The notes beneath the pieces were generated by a model that ran no database searches, was not told the DNA's origin, and saw only the letters and a program-made list of their open reading frames with translations. From the NCBI GenBank assembly GCA_052388455.1, contig JBQTIA010000007.1, forward strand, positions 1 through 64,000: 64,000 nucleotides of DNA, read 5' to 3'. Source of the DNA: CAZSNH01 sp052388455 (lineage in GTDB: Bacteria > Pseudomonadota > Alphaproteobacteria > Rhizobiales > Hyphomicrobiaceae). This document shows, piece after piece, positions 43,322 through 53,243 of the stretch. The translations under genes and the position numbers were made by a program. Positions within the stretch are counted from its first letter, which is position 1, and each line of letters begins with the position of its first letter.

Positions 43322-46300
43322 ATGCGAATTTACAGCGCCATCCTGTTCTGCCTTTTCGCGCTTCTGTCGTGCTTCCCTGCCGCCGCCCCGGCGTTCGCCC
43401 AGGAGCGGCCGTTCGCGAACCGGGAAGTGCAGTTCGACGCCGACCGATACGAGACCTACGTCAAGGCCAACTGGAAAGCGTCGCCCAAGAAGCCGGCCGA
43501 GCTGCGTCTCGTCGCCGACCGGCTGATGGCCACCGACCCGCGTGCGGCGTCGCGCGAGTACGCCGGCGCCGTCGCGACCGATCCCCGGAACGCCGAAAGC
43601 TGGCTCGGGCTGGCCCGAGCGCTGCTCGCCATTCCCGCCGATCCCAACCAGGGGAGCGAGCGTTTCGATATTCCGGTCAACGCCTCGGGCGCTGCCTACA
43701 AGGCGTACCAGCGCGCCATCGACAAGACAGTGAAGGCCCGCGCCCTCGCAGTGCTCAGCGATGCGCTGCAGCGGCGCTCGTTCTGGCGCCCGGCCATCGA
43801 GGCGATCAAGGCCAGCACGGCCCTGGTGCCCGATCCCAGGACGACCGCAACTTACGAAAAGCTGCGCGCCGAGCACGGCTTCCGCATGACGGATTACAAA
43901 ACGGAGGCCGAGCAGGCATCTCCGCGCGTGTGCGTGCAGTTCTCCGAGAACCTCGCCCGCGGTAAGGTCGACTTCGGCAAGTTCGTCGCCGTCGACGGCA
44001 AGGACCCGCAAGGTCTAATCGCGGAAAGCCAGCAGCTCTGCTTCGAGGGCCTGACCCACGGCCAGCGCTACGAGGTAACGATCCGCGCCGGGCTGCCGTC
44101 CGACGTCGAGGAAACCCTGACCAAGCCGGTGGCACTCGCCATCTATGTGCCCGACCGCAAGCCGTTCGTGCGCTTCACGGGCAAGAGCTACGTGTTGCCG
44201 AGCCGCGGTCAGCAGGGCATCCCGATCGTGACCGTCAACACGGAGAAGGTGTCGGTGCAGGTCTACCGCATCGGTGATCGCAACCTCGCCAGCGAGCTGG
44301 AGAGCAGCAACCTCGACCGGCAGCTTTCGACCTACGACATCTCCGAGATCAAGGATCGCAAAGGCAGCCTCATCTACGAGGGCGAGCTGGACGTCGTCTC
44401 GAAGCTCAATCAGGAGGTGACGACGGCGCTCCCCATCGACGAGGCCGTCGGCGAGCTGAAACCCGGCGCCTATGCGGTCGTTGCCCGCCCCACCAGCGAT
44501 ACCAATTCGTATAGCGACGGCCTCGCAACGCAGTGGTTCATCGTCTCCGACCTAGGGCTCACGGCCTTTTCGGGCACCGACGGCGTGCACGGCTTCGTGC
44601 GCTCGCTGGCGACGACCGAGGCAATTGCCGGCGCCAAGGTCAAGCTCGTCGCCCGCAACAACGAGGTGCTGGCCGAGACCAAGTCGGACGATAAGGGCTA
44701 CGTGCGTTTCGACGGCGGTCTCGCCAAGGGCGAAGGCGGCTCGGCTCCGGCCATCCTGGTCGCCGAGAACGGTGCCGGGGAATACGCCTTCCTCGACCTG
44801 ACCGCCAACGCCTTCGATCTGTCGGACCGCGGCGTGAAGGGCCGCGACGCGCCGGGACCACTCGACGCCTATCTCTACACTGAGCGCGGGGTCTACCGGC
44901 CGGGCGAGGAGGCGAACGTCACGGCCATCGTGCGCGATGCCGCAGGCCACGCAGAAGCTCTTCCGACCACGCTCATCGTCACGCGACCCGACGGCGTCGA
45001 GCACGACCGCTACACGCTCGCCGACCAGGGCCTTGGCGGACGCTCACAGGGCTTCACGGTTCCCGGCTCGGCCATGACCGGCACCTGGCGCGCCAAACTG
45101 CACGCCGACCCCAAGGACGCGCCGCTCGCCCAGGTCGCGTTCCTGGTCGAGGACTACGTTCCCGAACGCCTCGACATGACACTGGCGCCCGCGACGGGCG
45201 TGCTGTCACCCAGCACCGATGAAATTATCAAGGTCGTGGGCCGCTACCTCTACGGCCCGCCGGCCGCCAACCTCACTATCGAGGGCGAAGTCGTCGTCAA
45301 GCCGTCGAAGTCAGACCTTGCGGCCTTCCCTGGCTACCGCTTCGGGCTCGACGACGAGAAAGTCGATCCCGTCCGCAAGCCGCTCGAAGGCTTGGCCGGA
45401 ACGAACGCCGACGGCAAATCGGACGTCAAGGTTTCGCTTCCCGCCATTCCCCGCACCGCCCGCCCACTCGAAGCCAACGTCATTCTGAAACTGCGCGAGG
45501 AGAGCGGTCGCGTCATCGAGCGTGCCGTGACACTGCCCGTCGAACTCGGCGAGCCCCGCATCGGCCTGAAGCCCCTGTTCCCTGTGAACGGCGTCGACGA
45601 AGGCCAGAAGGCCGAGTTCGAAGTCGTCCGCCTCGATGAGGACGGCAAGCCGTCGTCCGCGACGGGTCTCGTCTGGGAATTGGTGCGCCTCGATACGACC
45701 TGGCAGTGGTACAGCCGCGACGGCTACTGGACCTATGAAGCCCAAACGCTGACCCGCAAAGCCGCCAATGGCTCACTGGATGTGACGGCCGATACGCCGG
45801 CCCGCATTGCCGCCGACGTCGCCTACGGCCGCTACCGGCTCGAAGTCCGCACGGCGGATCGCGACGGCCCGGTGACGAGCATAGCCTTCAACGCTGGCTG
45901 GTACGGCGGCAACGAAACCGCCGAAAGCCCCGAGTTCCTCGACGTAGGTCTCGACAAGGCCAGCTATCAGCCGGGCGAGACGGCCAAGCTGCGCATCGCC
46001 TCCAAGTCGGGTGGCAAGGCATTGGTTTCCGTGCTTGGCAGCGGCCTGCACCTGATGAAAGAGGTCGAGCTGCCCAAGGGCGGCGGCGACGTCGAGCTTG
46101 CCGTCGGCAGCGACTGGGGGGCCGGAGCGTATGCGACCGCACTGCTCTACCGGCCGATGGACGAAAAAGCGAAGCGTATGCCGAGCCGCGCGATTGGCAT
46201 CACCTGGATTGGCATCGATCAGACGCAGCGGACGCTTCAAGTGGACCTGAGCTACGGAGCAGTTACTCCAAAAGGTGCTCTCGTTTTCGAGGATTCAAGC

Positions 46301-48757
46301 CTATTTCACGATAAAGCAAAGTCAAACAACGAGGCAGCGAAAATTCGGATTGAATCCGGTAGCAAGCTATTGGCGTACGCCAAGGTCAAAGGGCTGGAAC
46401 CCGGCGAAGAAGCACGCATCACAATCGCGGCCGTAGACCTCGGCATCCTGAACCTCACGCGCTTCCAGGCTCCGGCTCCGGAAGCCTACTTCTTCGCCCA
46501 GACCAAGCTCGGCATCGAAGTCCGTGACTTTTACGGCCGGCTGATCGATGGAATGCGCGCAGAGCGCGGCAAGCTCCGCTCCGGTGGCGATGGCTCGGAC
46601 GACTTGGGGCTGAAGGGCTCACCGCCGGTCGAGGAAACGGTCGCGTTCTACTCCGGCATCGTTACGGTCGGAGCCGACGGCACCGCCAAGGCCGAGTTCC
46701 AGATGCCGGACTTCAACGGCACCGTGCACGTCATGGCGGTCGCCTGGAGCAAGACCAAGCTCGGGCATGCGACGGGCGACGTGATCGTGCGCGACGCGGT
46801 GGCGCTGACGGCCTCGGCGCCGCGCTTCATTACGCTCGGCGACGAGGTGCGCTTCGATCTCGCCGTCCACAACGTCGAAGGGCCGGCCGGCGCCTACAAC
46901 GTCGCCGTGACGCAGAACCCGGTCGACGGGCTCAAAGGCGAAGCCGTAAGCCTCGCCTCGCGCTCGCTCGACCTCAAGACCGGAGATCGCAAGGCCGAGC
47001 GGCTGGCGGTGAAGCCGATGGAAGTCGGCCTGCACACCTACGACGTCAGCGTCACCGGCGGCGACGGCATCGACGTCAAGCGGCGCCTGTCGCTCGACGT
47101 CAAGCCACCCGCGGGCGACATCAAACGCACCACCGCGCTCAAGATCGCCGGCAAGGGCGGACGCTTCACGCTGTCGAAGGACCTCGTGGCCGGCCTCATC
47201 GCCGACCGCACGCGGGTCAACATCTCGGTCGGTCCGTTCGCGACGCTCGATGTCCCCGGCCTGTTGACCTCGCTCGACCGCTACCCCTACGGATGCGCCG
47301 AGCAGACTGTCTCGCGCGCCATGCCGCTGCTCTACGCCAACGCGGTTGCCGCCGAGATCGGGATCGCGCCGGACAAGGAGCTGAAGGAGCGGGTCGCCTC
47401 GGCCATCGGCCGCGTGTTCGAGCTGCAGGACGGCTCGGGCGCGTTCGGCATCTGGGGTCCGGACGGCGGGGATATGTGGCTGACCAGCTACGTCACCGAC
47501 TTCCTGACGCGGGCGAAGGAGACCGGCTACGACGTGCGCGCCATCCCATTCAATCAGGCGCTCGACCGGCTGCAGAACTTCATCACCAACGCCGGAGATT
47601 TCGAGAGCGGCGGCGAGGACCGCGCCTACGCTCTCTACGTGCTGGCCCGCAACGGCCGCGCGCCGATCGGCGAGTTGCGCTACTACGCAGACACCCGCCT
47701 CGACCGCCTGTCGACGCCGCTCGCCAAAGCCCAGCTCGGCTCTGCGTTGTCGATGATGGGCGACAAGGAACGGGCGGAGACGGCGTTCCGCGCCGCGCTG
47801 ACCCAGTTCGACGAGGCTGGCCAGCTCGATCTGGCCCGCCTCGACTATGGCTCACGGCTGCGGGACGGCGCCGCGCTCGTCACGCTTGCGTCCGAGACCG
47901 GCGTGTCGAAAGGCGAGGCGCCGCGTCTCGTCAACGTGATCGGCAAGGCTTACGCGGCGCGCACCTACACCTCGACGCAGGAGCAGGCTTGGATGCTTCT
48001 CGCAGCCAAGGCGATGATCGACCAGTCGCGGGCGGTCGAGCTGGCGATCAACGGCGCACCCGTCAAAGGTCCGCTGATCCGCGGTCTGTCGGCCCGCGAT
48101 CTCGAAGCCAATCCGCTGGTCATCGGCAACAACGGCGAAGAGCCGGTCGACGCGGTGGTGTCGGTGACCGGCGCCTCGCTCACCGGCGAGCCCCCGGTCG
48201 CGAAGGGTTTCCGCATCGAGCGCACCTACTACACGCTCGACGGCAAGCAGGTCGATCTGGCGAGTGCGAGCGGTGGAGCGAGCGCCATTAAGCAGAACGA
48301 TCGGCTGGTGGCGGTGGTTCGCATCGACAGCGACGAGGCGGCGGGCCGCGTGCTGCTCGTCGACCGCCTGCCGTCGGGCCTCGAGATCGAGAACCCGCGG
48401 CTCGTCGACAGCGGCGACGAGAAAACGCTCGACTGGCTCACCACCAAACTGAAGCCCGAGCACACCGAGTTCCGCGACGACCGCTTCGTTGCCGCGTTCA
48501 ACCTGTTCCCGTCGCAGTCGAACGAGAATGGGTCCGACACGGCCGGCGATGCGGCGACGGAGGCCGAGGGCCAGGGCACGCCGGAGGACCAGAAGAAGTC
48601 CGGCGCATCTGCGGCCAGCGCAACGGTGGCCTACATCGTCCGCGCCGTGACGCCCGGCTCCTTCGTGCATCCGGCTGCGACGGTCGAGGATATGTACCGT
48701 CCCGAACGCCACGCCCGCACAGCCGCCGGCAAGCTCACCATCGGCGCCGGGGAGTGA
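43322..48757 (+). CDS. Alpha-2-macroglobulin family protein (YfhM type, thioester intact)
   Basis: 1811 residues. Signal peptide (about 1-25), then many beta-sandwich MG-type domains (for example LYTERGVYRPGEEANVTAIVRD near residue 520), a bait-like region, and the thioester motif CAEQ at 1325-1328 (PYGCAEQTVSRAMPLLYAN) at the start of the alpha-helical thioester domain. Bacterial A2M proteins trap proteases in the periplasm and are usually paired with PBP1C, as here: the next gene starts inside this gene's stop codon. There is no lipobox cysteine, so it is probably soluble. Bases 46256-46385 are clearly AT-richer than the rest and encode a segment that looks inserted before the conserved KGLEPGEEARIT. 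Confidence 0.95.
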   Translation: MRIYSAILFCLFALLSCFPAAAPAFAQERPFANREVQFDADRYETYVKANWKASPKKPAELRLVADRLMATDPRAASREYAGAVATDPRNAESWLGLARALLAIPADPNQGSERFDIPVNASGAAYKAYQRAIDKTVKARALAVLSDALQRRSFWRPAIEAIKASTALVPDPRTTATYEKLRAEHGFRMTDYKTEAEQASPRVCVQFSENLARGKVDFGKFVAVDGKDPQGLIAESQQLCFEGLTHGQRYEVTIRAGLPSDVEETLTKPVALAIYVPDRKPFVRFTGKSYVLPSRGQQGIPIVTVNTEKVSVQVYRIGDRNLASELESSNLDRQLSTYDISEIKDRKGSLIYEGELDVVSKLNQEVTTALPIDEAVGELKPGAYAVVARPTSDTNSYSDGLATQWFIVSDLGLTAFSGTDGVHGFVRSLATTEAIAGAKVKLVARNNEVLAETKSDDKGYVRFDGGLAKGEGGSAPAILVAENGAGEYAFLDLTANAFDLSDRGVKGRDAPGPLDAYLYTERGVYRPGEEANVTAIVRDAAGHAEALPTTLIVTRPDGVEHDRYTLADQGLGGRSQGFTVPGSAMTGTWRAKLHADPKDAPLAQVAFLVEDYVPERLDMTLAPATGVLSPSTDEIIKVVGRYLYGPPAANLTIEGEVVVKPSKSDLAAFPGYRFGLDDEKVDPVRKPLEGLAGTNADGKSDVKVSLPAIPRTARPLEANVILKLREESGRVIERAVTLPVELGEPRIGLKPLFPVNGVDEGQKAEFEVVRLDEDGKPSSATGLVWELVRLDTTWQWYSRDGYWTYEAQTLTRKAANGSLDVTADTPARIAADVAYGRYRLEVRTADRDGPVTSIAFNAGWYGGNETAESPEFLDVGLDKASYQPGETAKLRIASKSGGKALVSVLGSGLHLMKEVELPKGGGDVELAVGSDWGAGAYATALLYRPMDEKAKRMPSRAIGITWIGIDQTQRTLQVDLSYGAVTPKGALVFEDSSLFHDKAKSNNEAAKIRIESGSKLLAYAKVKGLEPGEEARITIAAVDLGILNLTRFQAPAPEAYFFAQTKLGIEVRDFYGRLIDGMRAERGKLRSGGDGSDDLGLKGSPPVEETVAFYSGIVTVGADGTAKAEFQMPDFNGTVHVMAVAWSKTKLGHATGDVIVRDAVALTASAPRFITLGDEVRFDLAVHNVEGPAGAYNVAVTQNPVDGLKGEAVSLASRSLDLKTGDRKAERLAVKPMEVGLHTYDVSVTGGDGIDVKRRLSLDVKPPAGDIKRTTALKIAGKGGRFTLSKDLVAGLIADRTRVNISVGPFATLDVPGLLTSLDRYPYGCAEQTVSRAMPLLYANAVAAEIGIAPDKELKERVASAIGRVFELQDGSGAFGIWGPDGGDMWLTSYVTDFLTRAKETGYDVRAIPFNQALDRLQNFITNAGDFESGGEDRAYALYVLARNGRAPIGELRYYADTRLDRLSTPLAKAQLGSALSMMGDKERAETAFRAALTQFDEAGQLDLARLDYGSRLRDGAALVTLASETGVSKGEAPRLVNVIGKAYAARTYTSTQEQAWMLLAAKAMIDQSRAVELAINGAPVKGPLIRGLSARDLEANPLVIGNNGEEPVDAVVSVTGASLTGEPPVAKGFRIERTYYTLDGKQVDLASASGGASAIKQNDRLVAVVRIDSDEAAGRVLLVDRLPSGLEIENPRLVDSGDEKTLDWLTTKLKPEHTEFRDDRFVAAFNLFPSQSNENGSDTAGDAATEAEGQGTPEDQKKSGASAASATVAYIVRAVTPGSFVHPAATVEDMYRPERHARTAAGKLTIGAGE

Positions 48758-50970
48758 AGGGCGTGGATGGGGGCAGGCCAGAGGTGCGACCGACGGATCA
48801 GAGCGTCCTTCTCTCAGCAGGGGGAGGACGCTCTCCTCGATCGCGGCGATGGACCCTGGCGGTTTCCCGGATCCTGTTGGGCGTCGTCGTTATTGCCGGC
48901 CTGTCGCTGGTTGCGACGTGGTCTGCGGTGCGGGTGGCCGCCGTCACCACGCCACCCCCCTCGATGGTGGCGAGCGAGGTGGTGTCGACGATCGTCGTAG
49001 ATCGCAAGGGGCAGCTGCTCCGCGCTTTCACGACAGCCGACGGCCGCTGGCGTCTGCCCGTCGAGCCTGGCGATGTTGATCCGCGCTACTTGGCGATGCT
49101 AACCGCCTTCGAGGACCGCCGCTTTCGCGATCACAACGGCGTCGATCCGGTCGCGTTCGTGCGTTCAGGCTTCGAAACGGTTCGCCACGGCCGCATCATT
49201 TCCGGCGGCTCGACGCTGACCATGCAGGTGGCGCGCCTGCTCGACGGCCGCCATGAGAAGACCGGACGCGGCAAGCTGCGCCAGATCGTACGCGCGCTGC
49301 AGCTCGAAGGGCGGCTGTCGAAAGACGACATCCTGCGGCTCTACCTGCGACTTGCCCCGTTCGGTGGCAATCTCGAAGGTGTGCGCGCGGCTTCGCTCGC
49401 CTATTTCGGCAAAGAGCCGAAGCGGCTTTCGCTGAGCGAGGCGGCGCTGCTCGTCGCGCTGCCGCAATCACCCGAAGTGCGCCGCCTCGACCGCAACTCG
49501 CCTTCGACGCGCCGCGCCCGTGATCTCGTGCTGCGGCAGGCCGTGGCTGCCGGCGTCATCTCGGAGGCCGAAGCCGAGCACGCCCGCGCCGAAGCCATTC
49601 CCACCGTCCGTCGCGAGTTTCCCAAGCTCGCGCCGCATCTTTCCGAGGCCGAGATTGCCCGCGACGCCAAACAGCCCGTTCATCGGCTGACGCTCGACCG
49701 CGAGCTGCAGTCGGCTATGGAGTTGCTCGTCGCCGAGCAAACTGAATTGCTGGGGCCGCGGCTGTCCGCTGCGCTCATCGCCGCCGATCACACGACCGGC
49801 GAGGTGATCGCGTACGTCGGCTCGCCGGGCTACTTCGAAAGCGCGCGCTTCGGCGCCATCGACATGGTGGATGCGGTGCGCTCGCCGGGCTCCACCTTGA
49901 AGCCACTGATCTACGGCCTCGGCTTCGAGCAGGGGATCATCCACCCCGAGACACTGATCGAGGACAAGCCCGTCCGCTTCGGCAGCTACGCGCCGGAAAA
50001 CTTCGACGACGATTTCCACGGCACGGTGACGATCCGCGAGGCGCTCGGTCAGTCGCTGAACATTCCCGCCGTGAAGGTGCTGAACGCCGTCGGGCCGGGA
50101 CGGCTGACCGGACGCTTGAAGCGTGCGCAGGTGGCGACCGTCATGCCGCCCGAGACGCAGGCGTCTCTGGCCATCGCGCTCGGCGGCATCGGCATGAGGC
50201 TGAAAGACGTGGCGGATCTCTACGCCGGTCTCGCGCGCGGTGGCGACCCCATCTCGCTCCATTGGCGGCCAGCGGACAAGGCGGACAAGCGTGTCTCGAA
50301 GGCTGTCGACACGGTCGACACCAAGCGCCGCCGGCTACTTTCTCTGCCGGCTGCGTGGTACGTCACCGACATCCTCAAGGACGCGCCGCCGCCGCCCAAC
50401 ACCAAGGCCGGCCGCATCGCCTACAAGACCGGCACCTCCTACGGCTATCGCGACGCGTGGGCCGCGGGCTACGACGGCCGGCACACGATCGTCGTATGGG
50501 TCGGCCGTCCAGACAGCGTGCCGACGCCCGGCATGATCGGCCGCACCGCCGCCGCCCCCATCCTGTTCGACGCATTTGCTCGCGTCGCCGAGCGGCGCGC
50601 GCCCTTCCGCCCTGCTCCCGGCGGCGTTCTCAGGTCCACCGGCGCGGAACTGCCGCCGCCGCTGAAGCGGTTCCGCGAAGGCCCCGACGACACGGTCGCG
50701 AGCGGTCCGTTCGTCGAGAGCAATGTGCTGATCGCGTTCCCGCCCGACCGCGCGGAGCTGGAAATGGAGGCCGAGGACGGGGCGAGCGCGATGGTGCTCA
50801 AGGCTGAAGGCGGCGCGCTGCCGCTCACCTGGATGATCGACGGTCAGCCCGTCTCGTCCGATCCGCGCCGGCGCGAGCTGGTCTGGCAGCCAGAGGCCAA
50901 AGGTTTCGTCAAGTTGCAGGTTGTCGATGCGAAGGGCCGCGTCGACCGCGTGACCGTGCGCCTCAAATAG
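48754..50970 (+). CDS. pbpC: Penicillin-binding protein 1C
   Basis: 738 residues from a GTG that overlaps the A2M stop (GTGA). One transmembrane helix (about 37-60), a GT51 glycosyltransferase domain (about 75-245, FEDRRFRDHNGVD with the catalytic Glu, GGSTLTMQVARLL, KDDILRLYLRLAPFGGN), a transpeptidase domain with SxxK at Ser380 (SPGSTLKP), SLN (QSLNIPAVK) and KTG (YKTGTSYG), and a C-terminal PBP1C-specific domain (about 640-738). It makes and cross-links peptidoglycan. The coupling to A2M supports the idea that A2M protects the envelope while PBP1C repairs it. Confidence 0.95.
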   Translation: MKGVDGGRPEVRPTDQSVLLSAGGGRSPRSRRWTLAVSRILLGVVVIAGLSLVATWSAVRVAAVTTPPPSMVASEVVSTIVVDRKGQLLRAFTTADGRWRLPVEPGDVDPRYLAMLTAFEDRRFRDHNGVDPVAFVRSGFETVRHGRIISGGSTLTMQVARLLDGRHEKTGRGKLRQIVRALQLEGRLSKDDILRLYLRLAPFGGNLEGVRAASLAYFGKEPKRLSLSEAALLVALPQSPEVRRLDRNSPSTRRARDLVLRQAVAAGVISEAEAEHARAEAIPTVRREFPKLAPHLSEAEIARDAKQPVHRLTLDRELQSAMELLVAEQTELLGPRLSAALIAADHTTGEVIAYVGSPGYFESARFGAIDMVDAVRSPGSTLKPLIYGLGFEQGIIHPETLIEDKPVRFGSYAPENFDDDFHGTVTIREALGQSLNIPAVKVLNAVGPGRLTGRLKRAQVATVMPPETQASLAIALGGIGMRLKDVADLYAGLARGGDPISLHWRPADKADKRVSKAVDTVDTKRRRLLSLPAAWYVTDILKDAPPPPNTKAGRIAYKTGTSYGYRDAWAAGYDGRHTIVVWVGRPDSVPTPGMIGRTAAAPILFDAFARVAERRAPFRPAPGGVLRSTGAELPPPLKRFREGPDDTVASGPFVESNVLIAFPPDRAELEMEAEDGASAMVLKAEGGALPLTWMIDGQPVSSDPRRRELVWQPEAKGFVKLQVVDAKGRVDRVTVRLK

Positions 50971-50991
50971 CCGCGCACCGAAGAGTGGCGC

Positions 50992-52143
50992 ATGACGGCA
51001 GTCGCCAGTACGGTTCGAGCTTCATTCTCAATCCCGGCCGATAGACTCATGACGCGAGCACCCATCCACAGAACGCGCGCGGCGAACGGCTTCGCCTTCG
51101 CATCCGCTGTCGGATTCGCGTGGCTCGCTGCCTGCTCTCCCGAGCCGATGCTGCAATTGCCCGCCCTACAGGCCAATGTCGGCGAGACCTCCGTCTCCGG
51201 CATATCGTCGGGCGCCTACATGGCGGGACAGTTCGAGTTCGCTCATTCCGATCTGGTGTCGGGCGCCGCCATCATCGCGGGCGGTCCTTACGGCTGCGCC
51301 GAGAGTGCCTTCGCCGACGCCATCCCCGGGCCCGGGGCCGCGTTCCTCAATCTCTCGAAAGCCATCAACGGCTGCATGCTGAACGCGCTGATGATCTTCG
51401 GTGTGCCGAACACGCCGATGCTGATCCAAAAAGCCGAACGGCGCGCCGCCGACGGCAGGATCGGCGCGCTGTCCGACGTGAGGTCGGATCGCGTCTATCT
51501 CTTCACGGGAAAAGAAGACCGCACGGTCGTGCCGCCCATCGTCCGCGCCGCGGCGGAGTTCTACGAGGCTGTCGGCGTGCCGAAGGCGTCCATCAAGCTG
51601 GTGGAAAGCTATGCCGCCGGCCACGCCTTCGTCACCGAGGACGAGGGCCTCGCGTGTGAAGCCACGGGAAAGCCGTTCGTCGTCGACTGCGACTACGATC
51701 AGGCCGGCGATCTCCTCGCCCACATCTACGGCCGCCTGCAAGCCAAGGCCGCGAAGGCGACCGGCACATTCATGGTCTTCGATCAGGCGCTGTTCACCCG
51801 CGATCTCGGCGACCATGGCCTTTCCGACCGCGGCGTGGCGTACGTGCCGAAGAGCTGCGCCACTGGCGAAACTTGCCGCATTCATATCGCGTTCCACGGC
51901 TGCTCGCAGAACCGTGCGACGGTCGGCGAAGCTTTTGTGACGGAGACCGGGTTTGCCCGCTGGGCCGACACCAACAAGCTGATCGTGCTCTTCCCGCAGA
52001 CGGCGACGACGCCGCTCAATCCTCAAGGATGCTGGGACTGGTGGGGCTATACGGGCCACGACTACCTGACCCAGTCGGCGCCGCAGATCGTCGCCGTCCA
52101 CCGAATGCTGAAACAGCTCGGCGCCGCGCGGCCGTCCTTCTGA
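50992..52143 (+). CDS. PHA/PHB depolymerase-type lipoprotein
   Basis: 383 residues. A lipobox-like WLAAC (Cys48) marks a lipoprotein signal; with the start at 50992 the n-region is unusually long, and a start at 51049 would give a normal signal but lacks a ribosome site. The catalytic domain is that of type 2 extracellular short-chain polyhydroxyalkanoate depolymerases: VSGISSGAYMAGQ with nucleophile Ser72 in GISSG, GGPYGCAES, a histidine in FHGCSQN, and the C-terminal CWDWWGYTGHDYLTQSAPQI. No substrate-binding domain follows, so it may act on short oligomers or other esters. Transcribed with pbpC, but probably functionally independent. Confidence 0.85.
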   Translation: MTAVASTVRASFSIPADRLMTRAPIHRTRAANGFAFASAVGFAWLAACSPEPMLQLPALQANVGETSVSGISSGAYMAGQFEFAHSDLVSGAAIIAGGPYGCAESAFADAIPGPGAAFLNLSKAINGCMLNALMIFGVPNTPMLIQKAERRAADGRIGALSDVRSDRVYLFTGKEDRTVVPPIVRAAAEFYEAVGVPKASIKLVESYAAGHAFVTEDEGLACEATGKPFVVDCDYDQAGDLLAHIYGRLQAKAAKATGTFMVFDQALFTRDLGDHGLSDRGVAYVPKSCATGETCRIHIAFHGCSQNRATVGEAFVTETGFARWADTNKLIVLFPQTATTPLNPQGCWDWWGYTGHDYLTQSAPQIVAVHRMLKQLGAARPSF

Positions 52144-52282
52144 ACCACAGACTGTGACGATCCGACCCTGAGCGGTTCGCTTCGCCAAGTCACGATCGTT
52201 TGGCTATGGTGTCGGCGCGGGCGTCGGCAAGGGGAGCACCTGCCGAAACCACCGACGACAAGTCACCCGGGGGCGCAGAAAC

Positions 52283-53236
52283 ATGATCAGTCTGGGATGG
52301 GCGAGCGCCCGCGGCGGCGAGACGTCGCGTGACCGATCCGATGCAAGGCTCTCGGCCTTCGATCGCACGAGTGCCGTGCTCGCGATGGTGGCGCTCGTAG
52401 GGTCGTCGATGGCGCAGGCTCCAGCCGATCCCGCAGACGAAATCGCCACGGTCGAAGCGGCGGCTCGATACGCGGCGGCAGCCCCCGAGCGTGAAACGAT
52501 GGTCGGCGCCTACATGGGCGCTCCGCATACCTATGCGAGCGATGTGAAGGTCTCCGCACCGCCGAAGCACGATTTCACGGTGCGACAGGTCGAGTGGAAC
52601 GGCGAGCCATTCAAGAACCCGATCTACTACGGCGTGCGCATCGCGCGATGGTTCGAGGGGGGCAATCGCGGGGCGATGCTCGACTTCACGCACTCTAAAG
52701 CCTTGGCGGCGCTCGATCAGAACGCCGAGTTCACCGGAACGATCAACGGCGCACCGGCGCCCGCACGCGCCACGATCCGCGACATCTTCAAGAAGCTCGA
52801 AGCCTCGCACGGCCACAACATGCTGACGCTCAACGGCCTGCTGCGTCTGCCGGGCTTCGGATTGCGCATCTGGCCTTACGTCGGCATCGGTGGCGGCATT
52901 TCGCTGCCGCACTCGGAAGTCCACATCAAAAGCGAGCCGGCGCGCACCTACGAGTATCAGTATGCGGGTCTGGTGGGCCAAGCCCTCGTCGGTGTCGAGG
53001 TGCGGTTGCCGCGGCTGTCGTACTTCCTCGAATACAAGTTTTCGTTCGCACCCTACGAGATGCCGCTGACAGGACTCGAGGGTTACATCCTGTGGACCGA
53101 TCTCTGGCGGCAGTTCCGCCGCTGGTCGAGCGGCGAGGCGCCGCCCGGCGGTTATCTGACCACGACCTACACCAGTCATCAGGTGATCGGCGGCCTCGGC
53201 GTGCGCGTCGCGCCGGCGGCGGCCCCCGCCCCCTGA
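52283..53236 (+). CDS. LpxQ-like outer-membrane lipid A oxidase
   Basis: 317 residues. A signal segment (SAVLAMVALVGSSMAQA) precedes alternating beta strands of an outer-membrane barrel. The family landmarks are visible: ETMVGAYMGAPHTYASDV, NGEPFKNPIYYGVRIARWFE, LDFTHSKALA, LEASHGHNMLTLNGLLRLPG, YVGIGGGISLPHSEVHIK, TYEYQYAGLVGQALVGVEVR and FLEYKFSF. In Rhizobium LpxQ oxidises the proximal glucosamine of lipid A to aminogluconate in the outer membrane. Assignment is by memory of the family pattern. It converges with the transglycosylase gene. Confidence 0.8.
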   Translation: MISLGWASARGGETSRDRSDARLSAFDRTSAVLAMVALVGSSMAQAPADPADEIATVEAAARYAAAAPERETMVGAYMGAPHTYASDVKVSAPPKHDFTVRQVEWNGEPFKNPIYYGVRIARWFEGGNRGAMLDFTHSKALAALDQNAEFTGTINGAPAPARATIRDIFKKLEASHGHNMLTLNGLLRLPGFGLRIWPYVGIGGGISLPHSEVHIKSEPARTYEYQYAGLVGQALVGVEVRLPRLSYFLEYKFSFAPYEMPLTGLEGYILWTDLWRQFRRWSSGEAPPGGYLTTTYTSHQVIGGLGVRVAPAAAPAP

Positions 53237-53243
53237 TTGAGCG

